Below are positions 21,666 through 34,102 of a DNA stretch of 64,000 nucleotides, in pieces. This DNA is from Agelas oroides (taxonomy: Eukaryota; Porifera; Demospongiae; Agelasida; Agelasidae): contig OX422185.1 in the NCBI GenBank assembly GCA_949130485.1, forward strand, positions 15,565,011 to 15,629,010, written 5' to 3'. Below the pieces are notes generated by a model. It was not told the origin of the DNA, did not search any database, and worked only from the letters and a program-made list of their open reading frames with translations. Positions within the stretch are counted from its first letter, which is position 1. Each line of letters begins with the position of its first letter. The position numbers and the translations under genes are program-made.

Positions 21666-24400
21666 GACAAATTTACTGGGTCAAAGAGCATTTGCTGCAG
21701 ACTTGGACAGTTATTCAGTCCCTCTGCTGCTGACCAATGCCTTTCTACAGCCAAGCACAGCAGCAGCCATGTGCTAGTGACCTCTCCCAGTCTCATTGTA
21801 CTATGTATGACAAGTGGTTAGTGGTTAAAAGGGTTAATTGAGTGTTACATTGGCACATGTACAAGTGCCAGTAAAGTGTTTCCAATTAATTTGTACTTGA
21901 CTGCTACTTGTGTTTGTGTACATCTCAAGTGTTCATGAGTGTGGGTGGAGAAGAATGCTGCTTTACTGATAAGGAAATGTCATTTGAGTGACCCACTTCA
22001 TGAATACCTTCTTTACTCATGTGTCCTTGTCTGCAGTTAACCATAACTCCAATCCAGGCATCCTTTTTCTAATGCTAATAAAGTTCCTACTTCAAGACTG
22101 CATGCAACAGAATATTATTCTACCACGAGACACCAGTTTGAACTTTGGCACTGTCTTCAAATTGCCGCAAGAGAAGATTGCAGGCTTACTAAATACATGT
22201 TTAAGTTGTATCACACCCACCAACACACACACACACATTTACAAGTACGTGCACATTCTCTTCTACTGTCACACACACACTGTGTTGGCCTCATCCCACA
22301 CATACAGATGACAACAGCAGTTCATCAAGATATGGAGAAAATTCCCATGTACTCAGGTCAGTGAAGGCCTGGGTCCAGTAAGAAACTGCTGTGTTCCAAG
22401 CAATCGAAAGGTGGACTATCGTAGCCACTCTAATTTATGGATTCCATAAAACTATTCCATAAAACAATTATTTTTGCGACCATTCGGCATTAATTAGAAT
22501 GTAACAAAAATTATTTTCCGTGGCATTCAAACAAATTAGAATGGCTTGCAATATGGTTTTTGAGATGGACTGCCTTGTTACTGACAAGATCTCTGAAGAC
22601 TCACGATCAGGTATTCACTCTAGCATTGGTGACAAGTCACAGGATGATGTTGCCTAGGTAACAGGTTATAAATAGTATGTCCCTGGGGGTCCTGTACATT
22701 GGTTTGGGCATAATGATTGTATGATTGACAAACGATTTGAATAACTTAAATTTTAGTGGGAGATTAGTGATGTTTACTCAAGTATTACCCACTGAATTCT
22801 TTTTCAGTTGCACAGAGATTAGTCATGTAACTATAGTAACTGAATCCCCATCCACACACACACACACACACACACGCACACACACACACACACACACATT
22901 ACTATGTATCTTGCAGGAAACAACAGTGAAAGCTTATCAAGAAGCTTCAACTCTTACAATTTCAATTGTTTGTGAACAATGTTTTTGTTGCTGTTACAAC
23001 ACACATTATTATAGTTATTCAGTTGTATTGTGAACTACTGAACTGCTAACTACTACAGTCAGGGGGAGGTTTAGAATGTGCTATATAGTGAGGGAGTGTA
23101 ATAGCTAATCTCATTCCCAGTCTGTATTTTTATTGTGGAAAATAGTCTGGGAATGAGACTAGGTATAGCTATTACTGGCACTACTACCTACATACTCCCA
23201 TAGCTCAAACCTGGACAGCGGTGAAGGGCTGGGAACAAGGCTAACCTACCACAGAGAAAAATTTGGTTCAAATGTATAACTATGGTTCATAAACATCTCG
23301 CACAGTGTTATTTAAAAAAAGGCCATGATTGTGTATGGATGTGTCCCAGTAATGAGTTTGGGATATTAATTTTTCACTTGTGGAAAAGTAGAGAAAGTTA
23401 CTTAACCATTAAACTTACAATAAGAGCAAAATCACTTATCTTTTTGTTATGTTTTGCTTATAGTAGTAATCATCACACTCTATAATCATGACTTGTACAA
23501 TAACTTACCAACATGCAGTTGCTTGTACTTGGTACATCGTTGACACCACAATTACCAAATGGGGTATAACTTATACCAACTGATACATTGCTGACACCAC
23601 TATCACATGAGATATATCCCTGCTAATTCTAGCGGCATCTCATGTTGTAGAGGAGCTACAAACACCAGCTAGGCTGGCACTGTAGGAGACCTCATTGCGG
23701 CTGTACGTCCTATAAAATTACAGCTGAGAAGTGCTGTCAGCCTTACAACCTACACTCAATGCTTATAGCTCTTGCCTCATGTTGGAATAAAGAGAGTTTA
23801 GATGAACACTCACTACTGTTGACACAAAACTAGGCACTTTGTGGAAGAACAAGAAGACTGTATAGTATGGCCACAACTGCATTGACCAAGAAACTGCATT
23901 GACCCGAGAAACTGCATGCAGTAAAGAGTGATGTAAACAAAGGTAGTAACTCACGCAACCTAGGGGTAAATGCCATGGTAATTGCATGGGCTCTTCGATC
24001 CGGTACAGCAGGCTATAGGTAATTGTCATCCTAAAGAAATGAAGTAGCTATATTTTATACTTATTTACAAAATTCTCTCACAGGCGCCATGCATGCCATC
24101 ATAGGATAACCATTCAAACTGAGATCCCACAAGGCTAATCAGGCAACTGGTCTTAATTGTTCTTCGTTATTCCGCTGTAATTTCCGTCATTCCTCGCTAT
24201 TCCGCATTCATACCACGGAAAATACACGTTTAGTTATTGTCCGTAGTTGTTGCGCTGTTTATTTCGCTCTCGATTTGCTACGTTTTGTTGACTCGGAAAC
24301 CACCGTCTGAAGTCACTTATTGTTGTCTAAGGTGAGTTCTCCTTTATACTTGAGTATTTCCTTCTGACATCCATGATATGTTTTGTCTCAACTCGGACAC
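21666..24400. other. No confident gene; scattered repeats
   Basis: Contains a (CA)n run at about 22853-22898, and at about 22420-22560 a short element with ACTCTAATTTATGG-type ends like those at 18233 and 53811. A small hairpin with CTCATTCCCAG arms lies at about 23108-23165. Open frames show no recognisable domains. Confidence 0.5.
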
Positions 24401-25088
24401 TGTACAGAATGTCTCCATTCACGTACTGGACTGGACTATCGACTACATTACTGGACTAACATTATACTATCCTATAACAGTGCTAAATAGTTATTATAGT
24501 GTATTATAATTACTGAGACGAATTTCTGTGCCTCAACGTAAGGATTATTGATTCTTGACTTTAATGTCTAATGCAGCGTCTCAATTTCCTACAGTCAGAC
24601 TATTGGACCTTCCCATAGATCTAAGTGTTAATAATTTTATAGCTAGTGTACTACTGAGGCGAATTTCTGTGCCTCAACGTAAGGATTATTAGTTTTTGGT
24701 TCACATACTGGACTAGAATATTGACTTGCACTACTGGAATGTACTAAACATTATCTTTATATAAGCCTAATGCAGCGACTCAATTTCCTACCGTCAGACT
24801 ATTGGACCTTCCTATAGGTCTAAGTGTTAATAATTATTATAGCTAGTGTACTACTGAGGCGAATTTCTGTGCCTCAAAGTAAGGATTATTAGTTTTTGGT
24901 TCACATACTGGACTAGAATATTGACTGCACTACTGGACTGTACTAAACATTATCTTTAAGTCTAACGCAGCGACTCAATTTCCTACAGTCAGACTACTGG
25001 ACTTTCTATAGGTCTAACAGTGTATTATGCACCTATCAATGATATACCTCACCTTGCATACCTGGGGCAGATGTTGGAAGATTTGCCA

Positions 25089-25482
25089 TCAGAATCTTCC
25101 CCGAGGGGTTGGTACTAAGTTGGGATTGTCCCGAATGGCATACACATTCTCTTTTGTTATGTTAAATGTCTTTGGAAAACTATTTGTGAATTCCACAACC
25201 ACCCATATCTCCTTGTCACACACTGTGCATGACAGGGAAATGTGGGGTTTTTGTAAGGAATATGTAGGGGGATGGTACACAGGTTTGTACCTCAGGTATG
25301 TATAGGCGTGTTCCATTAGGCCATGTAAATTCCCCTCCATGCAACTCCCCATCAAGCCCCAGGTGTTGTAGGTAGTCCATACCACTGATAGGCACATTAC
25401 TGAGACGAACTCCTGTCCTCAACATAAGGATTATTGGTTCTTGGTTCACATACTGGACTAGACTATCGACTGCACTAAACAT
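25089..25482 (-). pseudogene. Coding-like fragment of unknown family, frameshifted
   Basis: Reading leftward, one frame gives GMDYLQHLGLDGELHGGEFT and TWPNGTRLYIPE. After a shift near 25215-25240, a second frame gives CTVCDKEIWVVVEFTNSF and TKENVYAIRDNP. Both halves have protein-like composition and lie end to end, as if one frame had been broken by a small indel. I do not recognise the family. It sits between units of the tandem cluster, so it may be an exon fragment carried by a repeat. Confidence 0.35.
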
Positions 25483-25526
25483 TAGCTCTAAGTCTAATGC
25501 AGTGACTCAATTTCCTACAGTCAGAC

Positions 25527-25593
25527 TAGCCTCGTACCCAGGCTCCTACCCATGCCGCTTTTCGGCATGGGGAGGAGCCTGGGTACGAGGCTA
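25527..25593. mobile_element. 67-bp hairpin miniature element with 9-bp target duplication
   Basis: Almost the whole element is a hairpin with arms TAGCCTCGTACCCAGGCTCC. It is flanked on both sides by CAGTCAGAC (25518-25526, 25594-25602). The surrounding tandem units at 24591 and elsewhere carry the uninterrupted site, CCTACAGTCAGACTATTGG. Confidence 0.9.
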
Positions 25594-25693
25594 CAGTCAG
25601 ACTACTGGACTGACATTATACTGTCCTTGTAATAATAATGTATTACCGAGAAGAATTTCTGTGCCTCAACCTAAGGATAATAATTATTGGTTC

Positions 25694-26820
25694 TACTGCA
25701 GGCTATTGCTGAGGCCCAAGAGTTTCTCTGACTATTTTGCTGAGGGAATAATAAGGTAACAGCCTGCACTGAGAGATAACTGACTTTGTCAACTAGGCCA
25801 CATCATAAATATTGAAGCACTAACTTCTTGCTTCTCAGATTCTGTTGCAGTGTCTAGTACTGCATTAAGTGCTTGTTTAAAACACCCATGTACGTAGAAT
25901 GGTTGGTTGGTCAAGTTTCAGTGAGTTCTTACTACAGAGTGAGAATTGTTATCTAGGGGATGACTGTCTGGTCAGTACCAAGCACAGTGCAGCTTGGATT
26001 GGAATGATAAAAATGATAATTATGTCTCCATCTGCTAGCTAATGTGGTATAAGATTACATCAGCTATATAGCAGATGGTGTCATGTTACTACCATTCCAT
26101 AGTACTCACCCACAAACATTCCGTCAAGCATCATTAAGAACCTAATAGCACTGGAGGACACTGGTCTCGAGAATGTTAGGCTGTGTTTATTTGGCAGTAC
26201 TTGGAATGATTGCAATGTTCTTGTTTGATATTGTAATTGTTTGTTGATGTAGGGGGGCATGTATCTTTATAACTTAACCTCAGGTATAACCATTCTGTTG
26301 GTAAAATAATTATACACTAGCTGCAGGAATTGGCAACTCCAGCAGCTTATTTACCTTACCAAACTGAGGCTTTCTGATATACTACATCTACACCAGGCCC
26401 AGCCTTGTTTCCAGGTGCTTGGGGAAAAAAATGGGAGTGCCATGGAATAAGACTCATCCTGAAGTCGAAATATTGAGATTAAGTTTATTTAAGCCACTCG
26501 GCTGTCTACTGTTGATGTGTCTACCGAGAACACGGACCGCCCGCAGCAATGATGGACATGACAGCTACTTTGCGGTAGCTCCCTGCTTCCTCGCCCCTCA
26601 ATGCTGAAGCTCGCCAGCCTACCGCTAGCATTGGGAGCATCTCTCTGCCTTGCGTTCAAACATGCTTCCTTTGGACAACCTACATCATATTAGTAGAAAT
26701 TGCATGCACTGAAACACTGAAAATGACAAAATACACAATTACTCACCTACAAGTTGGAAGGCTACAAATCACTAGCTAAGTTTATTAAAAATTAATTACT
26801 AACTAGTTTAGAAAGTGGTA
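25694..26820. other. No confident gene
   Basis: Nothing recognisable apart from weak similarity between 26470-26600 and 30850-30970, including TTTATTTAAGCCACTCGGCTG-like sequence. Confidence 0.5.
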
Positions 26821-26829
26821 CAGGAAGAG

Positions 26830-27429
26830 TAGTCTCGTGCCCAGACCCCACCCAGCTCACGCGAGGAGAAGGGGTCTGGTGTCACAAGTCCAAATCCTTG
26901 GGCTAGCTCCAGAAGCGTGGAGCGGCCAATCAAATCGCAGAGCAGCGTTTATTGGAATAATGCGGAAGCGAGAACTAGTACTTCAATCGTACCGCTCAAA
27001 GCGTGTTATGATATTCATTATCCAACACTGAGCAATTTGTAATTCTACACTAACAATTACAAGGCTTCAACACTTCCGCAAGCCCAAGGATTCAGGCTTG
27101 TGACACCATAGTCTCGTGCCCAGACCCCACCCAGCTCACGCGAGGAGAAGGGGTCTGGTGTCACAAGTCGGAATGCTTGGGCTAGCTCCAGAAGCTTGGA
27201 GCGGCCAATGAAATCGCAGAGCAGCGTTTATTGGAATAATGCGGAAGCGAGAACAAGTACTTCAATCGTACCGCTCAAAGCGTGTTATGAGATTCATTAT
27301 CCAACACTGATCAATTTGTAATTCTACACTAACAATTGCAAGGCTTCAACACTTCCGCAAGCCCAAGGATTCAGGCTTGTGACACCAGACCCTTTCCTCG
27401 TGAGAGGGTTGGGTCTGGGCACGAGACTA
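26830..27429. mobile_element. 600-bp TAGTCTCG-family element with internal duplication
   Basis: The termini read TAGTCTCGTGCCCAGACCCC and its inverse, GGGTCTGGGCACGAGACTA. CAGGAAGAG is duplicated on both sides (26821-26829, 27430-27438). The inner ~282 bp are tandemly duplicated, with the second unit starting at about 27112 with its own copy of the left terminus. No transposase is present. Confidence 0.88.
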
Positions 27430-27439
27430 CAGGAAGAGC

Positions 27440-27603
27440 TAGTCTCATGCCCAGCCCACATATGCCACCCAGCAAGAAATAGTCCGTTGAACCAAGACAA
27501 TTTTTGAGGCCTATTATCAAAAGTACACACTAACACAAGAAATTTGATTTGGTTCACCAGATGGTTTGTCCTTGGGAGAGGGTCGGATCTGGGCATAAGA
27601 TGA
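27440..27603. mobile_element. 164-bp relative inserted at the adjoining target
   Basis: The ends TAGTCTCATGCCCAG and CTGGGCATAAGATGA are inverse relatives. AGGAAGAGC flanks both sides (27431-27439, 27604-27612). It therefore overlaps the target duplication of the preceding element. Confidence 0.8.
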
Positions 27604-28075
27604 AGGAAGAGCCTAAAGTTTAAAATATGCTTATAAAAAAAATCGACAACAAACCAAAAATAAGCACTGACGGACTTGTATCAAATACACAGTAGGTTGC
27701 CATCAGATCAATGATGGCACTGTTGTAGTCTTGGTCTCTCAGTGATGATGGACTGCTTACAGCACGGTATGTGTGTTCTTGTATTCTGCTGACCAAGTCA
27801 ACTGCTCTATCCTGGTGATTTCATTGTCCAGATCAATGTCTCAAATCTAAACCAGGGTAAAGTGAAGAATTGGTTACGTATGATCAGCACACTGAGTGAA
27901 ACGCATACAGTAAAACCTCCAAACAAAGGACACTTTGGGGACGGGCCATTTGTCCTTTGTACAGAGGTTGTCCCCTTCTTGGAGGTTTTCTACTGGAAAG
28001 TCCTTAAAGACCAAAAATAACACTTTAAAATCTTTGAAATGTATTAATACATTATATTCTACACGTTTTTTTTTT

Positions 28076-29219
28076 CAATGGCTGACTTGCATGATGATGT
28101 CACGTACAAGGGCTGGGGTAAAACTTCAACGGCGTACCATAGAGAATGTATGGGGGTTTTGTAGTCCTCCTGATAAACACCGTTATAACTTGTGATCAAC
28201 AGTAGATGTTCGCGCTCTTTTTGCATGCATTGACCACAGCAGAATGTTCTATCACCTGAATAGTTTCTAGGCACTTCAGACGTTGCGCAACGTTTCGGCT
28301 AGCATGCAAAGCTATGGACGGCGCTCATGAGTCCCAGTTATAATCGTTACAACTGCCCTTGAAGTTACCTCAAGCCAGAGTCAGTGTCAGCGATAACTTA
28401 ACTTGCTTGAATAGATCCTGTAGAAGGCGCAGAACCTGCTGCCCCGCCCACATATACATGCACTCCCCATGATTTAGCCATGGTTCAGCCACACTTTGCC
28501 ATGCCATATTTTAGAGATATAATAAGCTAAAATTGTACATACAGAACAACGGTTTAACACTGATTGTGCAAGTTCAGCTGTGCTCTTTCTTGGACAGAAG
28601 AGCTCTTCGAGGATTGTCTCTCGGATCAGCACACAGCACAGTTCATGGTTGCCTTAGTCGGCATCTAAGGAGAGCATCAATTTTGGCCCTGTGAAAGTGT
28701 ACGGAGGGGAAGAGAGTCTACTCTCTGGTTACTCTCTCCAAGAAAAAGCTGCATACCCACATGAAGTACAACAGCATTCCAGCAGCTGCAACTTATTAAA
28801 TCATACAAATTCAGCTGTATATCTGGCTTATTCATGCCTTCCCACCCGCCCCATTGCACAAAACAGAAATATTAAACACAGTGTAGACAAAAAGGTGGCT
28901 TACAAACAGTTTCAAGACAGAGGTCTTAGCCATTTTCCAGAAATAGTACAATGGGAGACATCATCAGCTGAACAGTCAGCAGCTTTCCAGTCAATTAACG
29001 CCACTCACCGTACGGCTATACAGCCATCGGACTCGCTTATGAATACACCAACTCTTTGGGTAGCAAATATTAGCGCATGGAGACGATCAGTCTTTCCACG
29101 TAGCTAACTGGTGGATCTTCTCAACACGTGTTTGGAATTCTCCATACATTCTCTATGGCCAGCTGTCGAACTTTTACCCCAGCCCTCGTACGTGACGTCA
29201 TCATGCAAGTCGGCCATTG
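28076..29219. mobile_element. 1.14-kb element with ~75-bp inverted repeats
   Basis: The arms begin CAATGGCTGACTTGCATGAT and remain similar through ACCATAGAGAATGTATGG. A 138-codon plus-strand frame (28691-29107, starting MKVYGGEESLL) is enclosed but matches nothing I recognise. No clear target duplication was found. Confidence 0.75.
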
Positions 29220-29317
29220 TGAGATAGCAAGAGCAATACTATACATGTATTAAAAATGTATAATGATTGCAATTATAATGTAATTACATAATTACACAGT
29301 AACTACATAAACGTACA

Positions 29318-29889
29318 CAGGCCCGTAGGCAGGGGGAGTTCGAGAGACCCCCTTTTGGCCTCCAAAAGATTTTATATGCACCACTTAACTGTACATTTTA
29401 AGTGCCCTACCATTTGAAATTGGTCCACTAGTCTTGCTGTTATATTGAAAATCACCACCGTCCAAATGAGTTTGGTTGCAGCTATGTAAGTTTGTTCATG
29501 GAGGACCAGCACGGAACATGCACATAAGCTGTTTACACCACTGTGATGAAGGATGCGCGTAAATACGTGCGTAAATAAATCGCTATTTCAGGCGCTCGAG
29601 ACTAGTCCAGAGCTCACCAGTTGTCTTCCTAGTGATGTCACCCCACCTGTTAACAAATGTATACGTGGACAGCCAAAAATTAGATGCAATACTCCGCAAG
29701 CCATGTAACTACAGTGGCTCCGCTTCTGTCGCAAAATGGCCTCAGAAGCAATCTCAGAGCATCTAATTTCTAAAAATCTCCTGGGGGAGCATGACCCCAG
29801 ACCCCCCTAGTCTTGCATGCTTATGCATGCATACATACACATCTGACACCCATGTAACCCCCCTTCTGAAAATCCTGGCTATGGGCCTG
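29318..29889. mobile_element. hAT-like miniature element
   Basis: The ends are CAGGCCCGTAGGCAGGG and its imperfect inverse, CCTGGCTATGGGCCTG. Inside, the ATGGCCTCAGAAGCAATCTC and CTGGGGGAG segment recurs at 30720-30800, 31450-31560 and 34690-34810, marking a dispersed family. The flanks GTACA and ATACA are only a tentative target duplication. Confidence 0.6.
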
Positions 29890-30400
29890 ATACAATAGTT
29901 ATTTATAACTGAAATATTTCATCATTTACAAGTACAGTGGAAAGGACAACCGCTCGGAATACGAGGATCCATTACGAGCATTCGGTACACTTCCGGTAGG
30001 CATGGTAATGTATGCTCGGGCTCTTGAGCACAATGAGGTCACACGTTCGGACGTCTCTGTTGCTGTACAATGGTGAGAAAGGCTAGCACAATGAGAAGCA
30101 GTGCTAATATAATGCCCAGTCTTTGAATCCAGCGATGGTGGCACACAATCTTACGAAAGTGGTCGACAAGCGTCCGCATTATGTACAAATTGTCGGTGGG
30201 TGTAGTTTCACTGTCCGTTTTCGGTGGTAATTTTGTATTGGCTAAGGTAAGTCCGGGGCTGATCAGTGTCCGTTGTATGGAGTTGAGAGGTGTCTGCTTC
30301 TTGGAGGTTCGAAATGTATTCTATGGTAAAATCAATTGGGGGCAAGTGACCTGTCCACTGTCCGCTTTTTGGAGGGTCTGTTATTAGAGGTTTTACTGTA

Positions 30401-32366
30401 CTTGCAATGTACTGTACTTCCTTGATCAGATACATTTAGTTTCAATGTTTCCTTTTGTGTAGCTACTATTCAAGAGTGGTGTATACATATTCCTTTGGAA
30501 AGCCCACAGATACAGACTAGCTACACATTTGCAGTACTACTTATGTACAATACAGCGAGGTCTGGAACTAGGAGCAATGATACCCAGGGATTCATTTAGT
30601 GGGCGGTATTTGCCCCCTGCCCCCATGTTAAAATAATCTTGCCCCCCCCCCTCCCCCCAATTGGAACTTAAGTCTGAAGTGCCATACCAGCACTAGTAAA
30701 TGCAACCAGGTCCATTACTTGAAAAATGACCTCAGAGGGTCTAAAATTTCAAAATTTCCTTGGGGTGGGGTGGGGTGGGGGAGGCTGCCCCAGACCCCTG
30801 ACATAGTTACTCTGCAAAGCACACCAAGTGAAGAATGCTTATTTAAGTCAAAATATCAAGGAAAGGTTTATTTATGCCACTCAGCTGTCTACAGATAAAG
30901 TGTCTACCGTGCAGATGTGCCAACTACTTTGTGGAAGCGCCTTGCTTTCTCGCCTCTCACCATATCATCATACTACTACTGTCAGCCAAATTCATGCTAA
31001 TTTGTATTATGTGTTACTGTTTTTGTACATGTACATGTTGTTTATACGTTGTGTATACAGGGGCGGCGGAGCAAGTCTGGCAGACCCGGCGACCACCGGA
31101 CCAATGTTTTGACTGCCGACCCTTCGTTTGCAGGCAAGAAGCATGCTTATCGTCTGCACAGATCCGTGTCCACACGAACTTCATGGTCCGGACGTAAAAG
31201 AGAGTTGTGGAGACTTGAAAACGAGCAGATTTTGAGCGTGGTGGCCACTGTGACATTCTTAGCCGGTGATGCTTGGAATCCGATCTAGACTAATACGAAG
31301 CAAAATTCCGACCAGCTTGCATGCACCACTCCTTCACGTGGTTCCCTGGGTGCACAACCGCTGATGCTGAGGGACATTGATCTCCATGCGTGCAGACGTG
31401 AAGCGAATCAGAATTCTGTTACTATGCCAGAACTAAAGCAAAGACTTGTAGTGACGTTTTAGGCCCCAAATTGGCCTCAGGAGCCATCTCAGAGCATCAA
31501 ATTTCAAAAAGATTTCCTGGGGGAGTATGCCTCCACACCCCCCTAGTTTCTGCATGCATGCCTAACGTACACACTCGGGCTCGGGTACAAGTATTGGTAA
31601 GCCAGACCAATGGAATTTTGCTTCCACTGGGCCTGGTATAAGGTCATGTAACTTTGTGTTTGTGTTTTTGCTTGTACTCATGTTTGTGTACTTCAAAGTC
31701 TTCATTGTGTTTTTGTGTTTTGTTCTCATGTCCTGTAGTTTGCAGTCTTGTGGTTGATTACATTGTGCTTTGAGTATTAACAAACTGGCTTTTCTAAAAG
31801 CCACCAAATGTAAAAAGACTTAACCAATCTGCTTACTTAATAATTGTTGACTAGAAGCCTTGTGTGATTGACACATTACAGTGTTATCCACAACATTTTT
31901 AGCCCAGTCCTTAACATGGCTGTGGTGTGGGCTTGAGGGCATGACTAGTACTAAAATCGAGAGACTCGCAGTAAATCCGGGGCAAGTGGAAAATGCTGAA
32001 GTGCAGAAATGGAAGTACGGAAGTGAGAAGAAAAGCCGCCTATGTATCAATGTCTGGTGCCTTACTGACTCACGACTGTGTTTGTATTCAAAGGGTGACT
32101 GTCTTCAAGTGATGTGAAAGCGCCGGGTACTGGGACCTCAAACTCTAGCGAGCACTAACACTGTTGTTTAGCATGACACGCTGAGTGTAGTTTGGTCTTG
32201 TCTTGGCAAATTGCGATATGACAACAAATCACTTCCAGTCTATTTTGGATTCTGATTGGCCAACTCTACATTCCTTCACGTCACTGTGAACAAATGCATT
32301 ATACATGATAGATGGATACATGCACCATCACTACTGTTCACCTTCATTACTACATAGATAGTAGAG
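30401..32366. other. Dispersed repeat fragments, no confident gene
   Basis: Fragments of the ATGGCCTCAG...CTGGGGGAG family lie at about 30720-30800 and 31450-31560. A CAGGGGCGGCGGA terminus like that at 32367 lies at about 31059. The open frames show no domain signature. Confidence 0.5.
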
Positions 32367-32739
32367 CAGGGGTAGCGGAAGTGGTCCAGCTCCTAATACG
32401 GAGGCCGCGCAGCGGCTGTCCGTTTTGCGTGCCGCGTGCAAAAAGTTTTTACGTACCTTCGTTATTTGAACTGTCAGGACAATGGTGGATGAGATGCTTG
32501 AGATCCTTCTGCGCTGATGGATGCCATGGGGATCTGTTAACAGCTGCTGTGTAGTCTAATGTGTTTACATTTAATCAGCATGCATGTGTGCGAAGGACAC
32601 GCCCCTTGCAGCTTGGAGGCAGCCTTCCAAAGGGCGTGTCCTTCCGCTTCTGCACTGCACCGTTTGAATGTTGATTACTTGATTGCCAAAAAGCGGTCTG
32701 ACCAAAACCAGACCAGCCGGATCGGTTCCGCCACCCCTG
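32367..32739. mobile_element. 373-bp hAT-like element with 5-bp duplication
   Basis: The ends CAGGGGTAGCGGAA and inverse TTCCGCCACCCCTG are flanked by TAGAG on both sides (32362-32366, 32740-32744). A small internal hairpin (GGACACGCCCC... GGGCGTGTCC) lies at about 32590-32645. No transposase is encoded. Confidence 0.65.
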
Positions 32740-32888
32740 TAGAGTATAAGGATATGGATTGGAAATGCACGTAACTCATGTGGTCAATCTGCCATTGACG
32801 CCCATACTGAATGCAGCATGCCCATTGATCTTATCCGTGTTATGCATTACGCCTTGAAAATCACAGATCCAAACCCAAAAATGTGACA

Positions 32889-33276
32889 CTCTGGGCCATT
32901 GCCTGTACTGCCTTCTTTGGATATTGATGCATGTATTTTCATGGAGCGGCTACCAGATGTTGGAAACGCCACAGTAGACTTAGCCTGGGGAGATGTAGTG
33001 GTTGATAACTGAGACAAACCTCAATACACCAAAATGTGATCAGTTTGAGATAGGGATTTTAGGATGCACTAGCTTAAGCCTTTACCCTTTATTGCCCGAC
33101 ATATTGGGACAGCATGGGATGATTTTTCAGCTTACACAAAGTATTCGCAGTGTTTGCAACACTGCTGGTCTGCCACAGCACCACTATGCTAGCCACACCT
33201 ATCGGGTAGGTGCTGCCACACCTGCGGCTCTCACCAGAGTTGAAGATTCAAGCTCTTGGTGGCAGCATAGTGCTTA
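32889..33276 (+). pseudogene. DIRS/phage-integrase-like tyrosine recombinase relic
   Basis: The first frame (about 32889) reads LWAIACTAFFGY, resembling the start of the catalytic domain in DIRS-type and similar eukaryotic tyrosine recombinases. After several stops and frame changes, the last 90 codons (33002-33277) hold SHTYRVGAATPAALTRVEDSS. This corresponds to the HxxR box with His and Arg intact and the following helix, ending in WWQHSA near where the catalytic Tyr region should follow. The Tyr itself is not seen. Too little remains to tell DIRS from related groups, and no split repeats or other DIRS genes were found. Confidence 0.65.
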
Positions 33277-33364
33277 AAGTGCATCCCAATACACAAGGAG
33301 CAACTTGCATCACCCTCCTCAGTGTTGGCCTCCACAGGTAACAAACATTCCCAAGCAGCAAATA

Positions 33365-34102
33365 CCGTAGTGTCCCGCTAATACGCCCCCTTCGAAAATA
33401 CGCCCCCCCCCCCCCTCTTTTCCGCCAAAGTTCCTGCACAGGGTAGTTTGACTCGTTATAACGCCCCCCGGTGAGCGTCTTCTGGAACATCAAAACTACA
33501 CGTGCTTACTATACGTTGCAAGTGCGTTCAGTAAGACTATAGTAGTCGGTGAATCTTTTGTAAGTTTTGTGGCTTTTAGAAAAGCCGGTTAGATGTTCCA
33601 AGTTTTAAGCTGCTAGTTTAGCAAACAGCCCTCTGAAGATGTACACGCACGGAACCGCGAGTCCTTTCCCATCAACTTCAGAACGTCTTCTGTCACCATT
33701 GACGATGCAAGTCATCTCGCTGCCACTCTTGTGCAAGAAATACCAGCAGACTCTGGAAATTTCCCGTGGTACATGACCGACAGTGTTGCCGTTCTTGAGG
33801 ACAGCTACAGCGAAGTCGTCGTGAATGTTATTGACCTCGCGTTGAACTGGCAGCTCTTCTCCGATGTAGGGAGACCACGCAGCTTTGTAAACGTGATGTC
33901 CGCGAACAGTACTCCCGATCCAGAAAGTCATCGCCATAGTTAGTTGGAAGTGTCCTAATTGCGTACATAGCACTTGCGTAAAATCTTTTGGGGGGGGGCT
34001 TATAGTCGAGACTAATTGCATCCTCGAATATAAGCCCCCCCCCCCCCACTTTAGGCGGGATGTAGTGTACAAAATGGGGGGGCGTATTAACGGGACACTA
34101 GG
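33365..34102. mobile_element. HIRAN-carrying TA-flanked element, copy B
   Basis: Same termini and layout as copy A, 738 bp, flanked by TA at 33363-33364 and 34103-34104. The surrounding repeat also occurs at about 34925-35130 without the insertion: there AAGCAGGAAATAGTCCCC runs through the point where this copy interrupts AAGCAGCAAATA. This gives an empty-site comparison supporting TA duplication. Confidence 0.88.

Larger units (their letters stand above)
24508..25690. repeat. Tandem cluster of ~145-200-bp related units
   Basis: Variants of TACTGAGACGAATTTCTGTG recur near 24511, 24652, 24852, 25397 and 25643. Each is followed downstream by TTTCCTACAGTCAGACTATT-type sequence. The array is interrupted by a coding-like fragment and by a 67-bp hairpin insertion. 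Confidence 0.75.
27908..30398. mobile_element. 2.5-kb TA-flanked element with CAGTAAAACCTC ends
   Basis: The left terminus CAGTAAAACCTCCAAACAAA and the inverted right terminus CAGTAAAACCTCTAATAACA are flanked by TA (27906-27907, 30399-30400). These features match pogo/Tigger-like Tc1/mariner elements. No transposase frame survives, and two other elements (28076-29219 and 29318-29889) lie inside. The two ends could also be separate insertions. Confidence 0.55.

Noticed and set aside
22725-23033. 102-codon frame across a (CA)n run
   Set aside because: Its centre is Thr-His microsatellite translation with no domain on either side.
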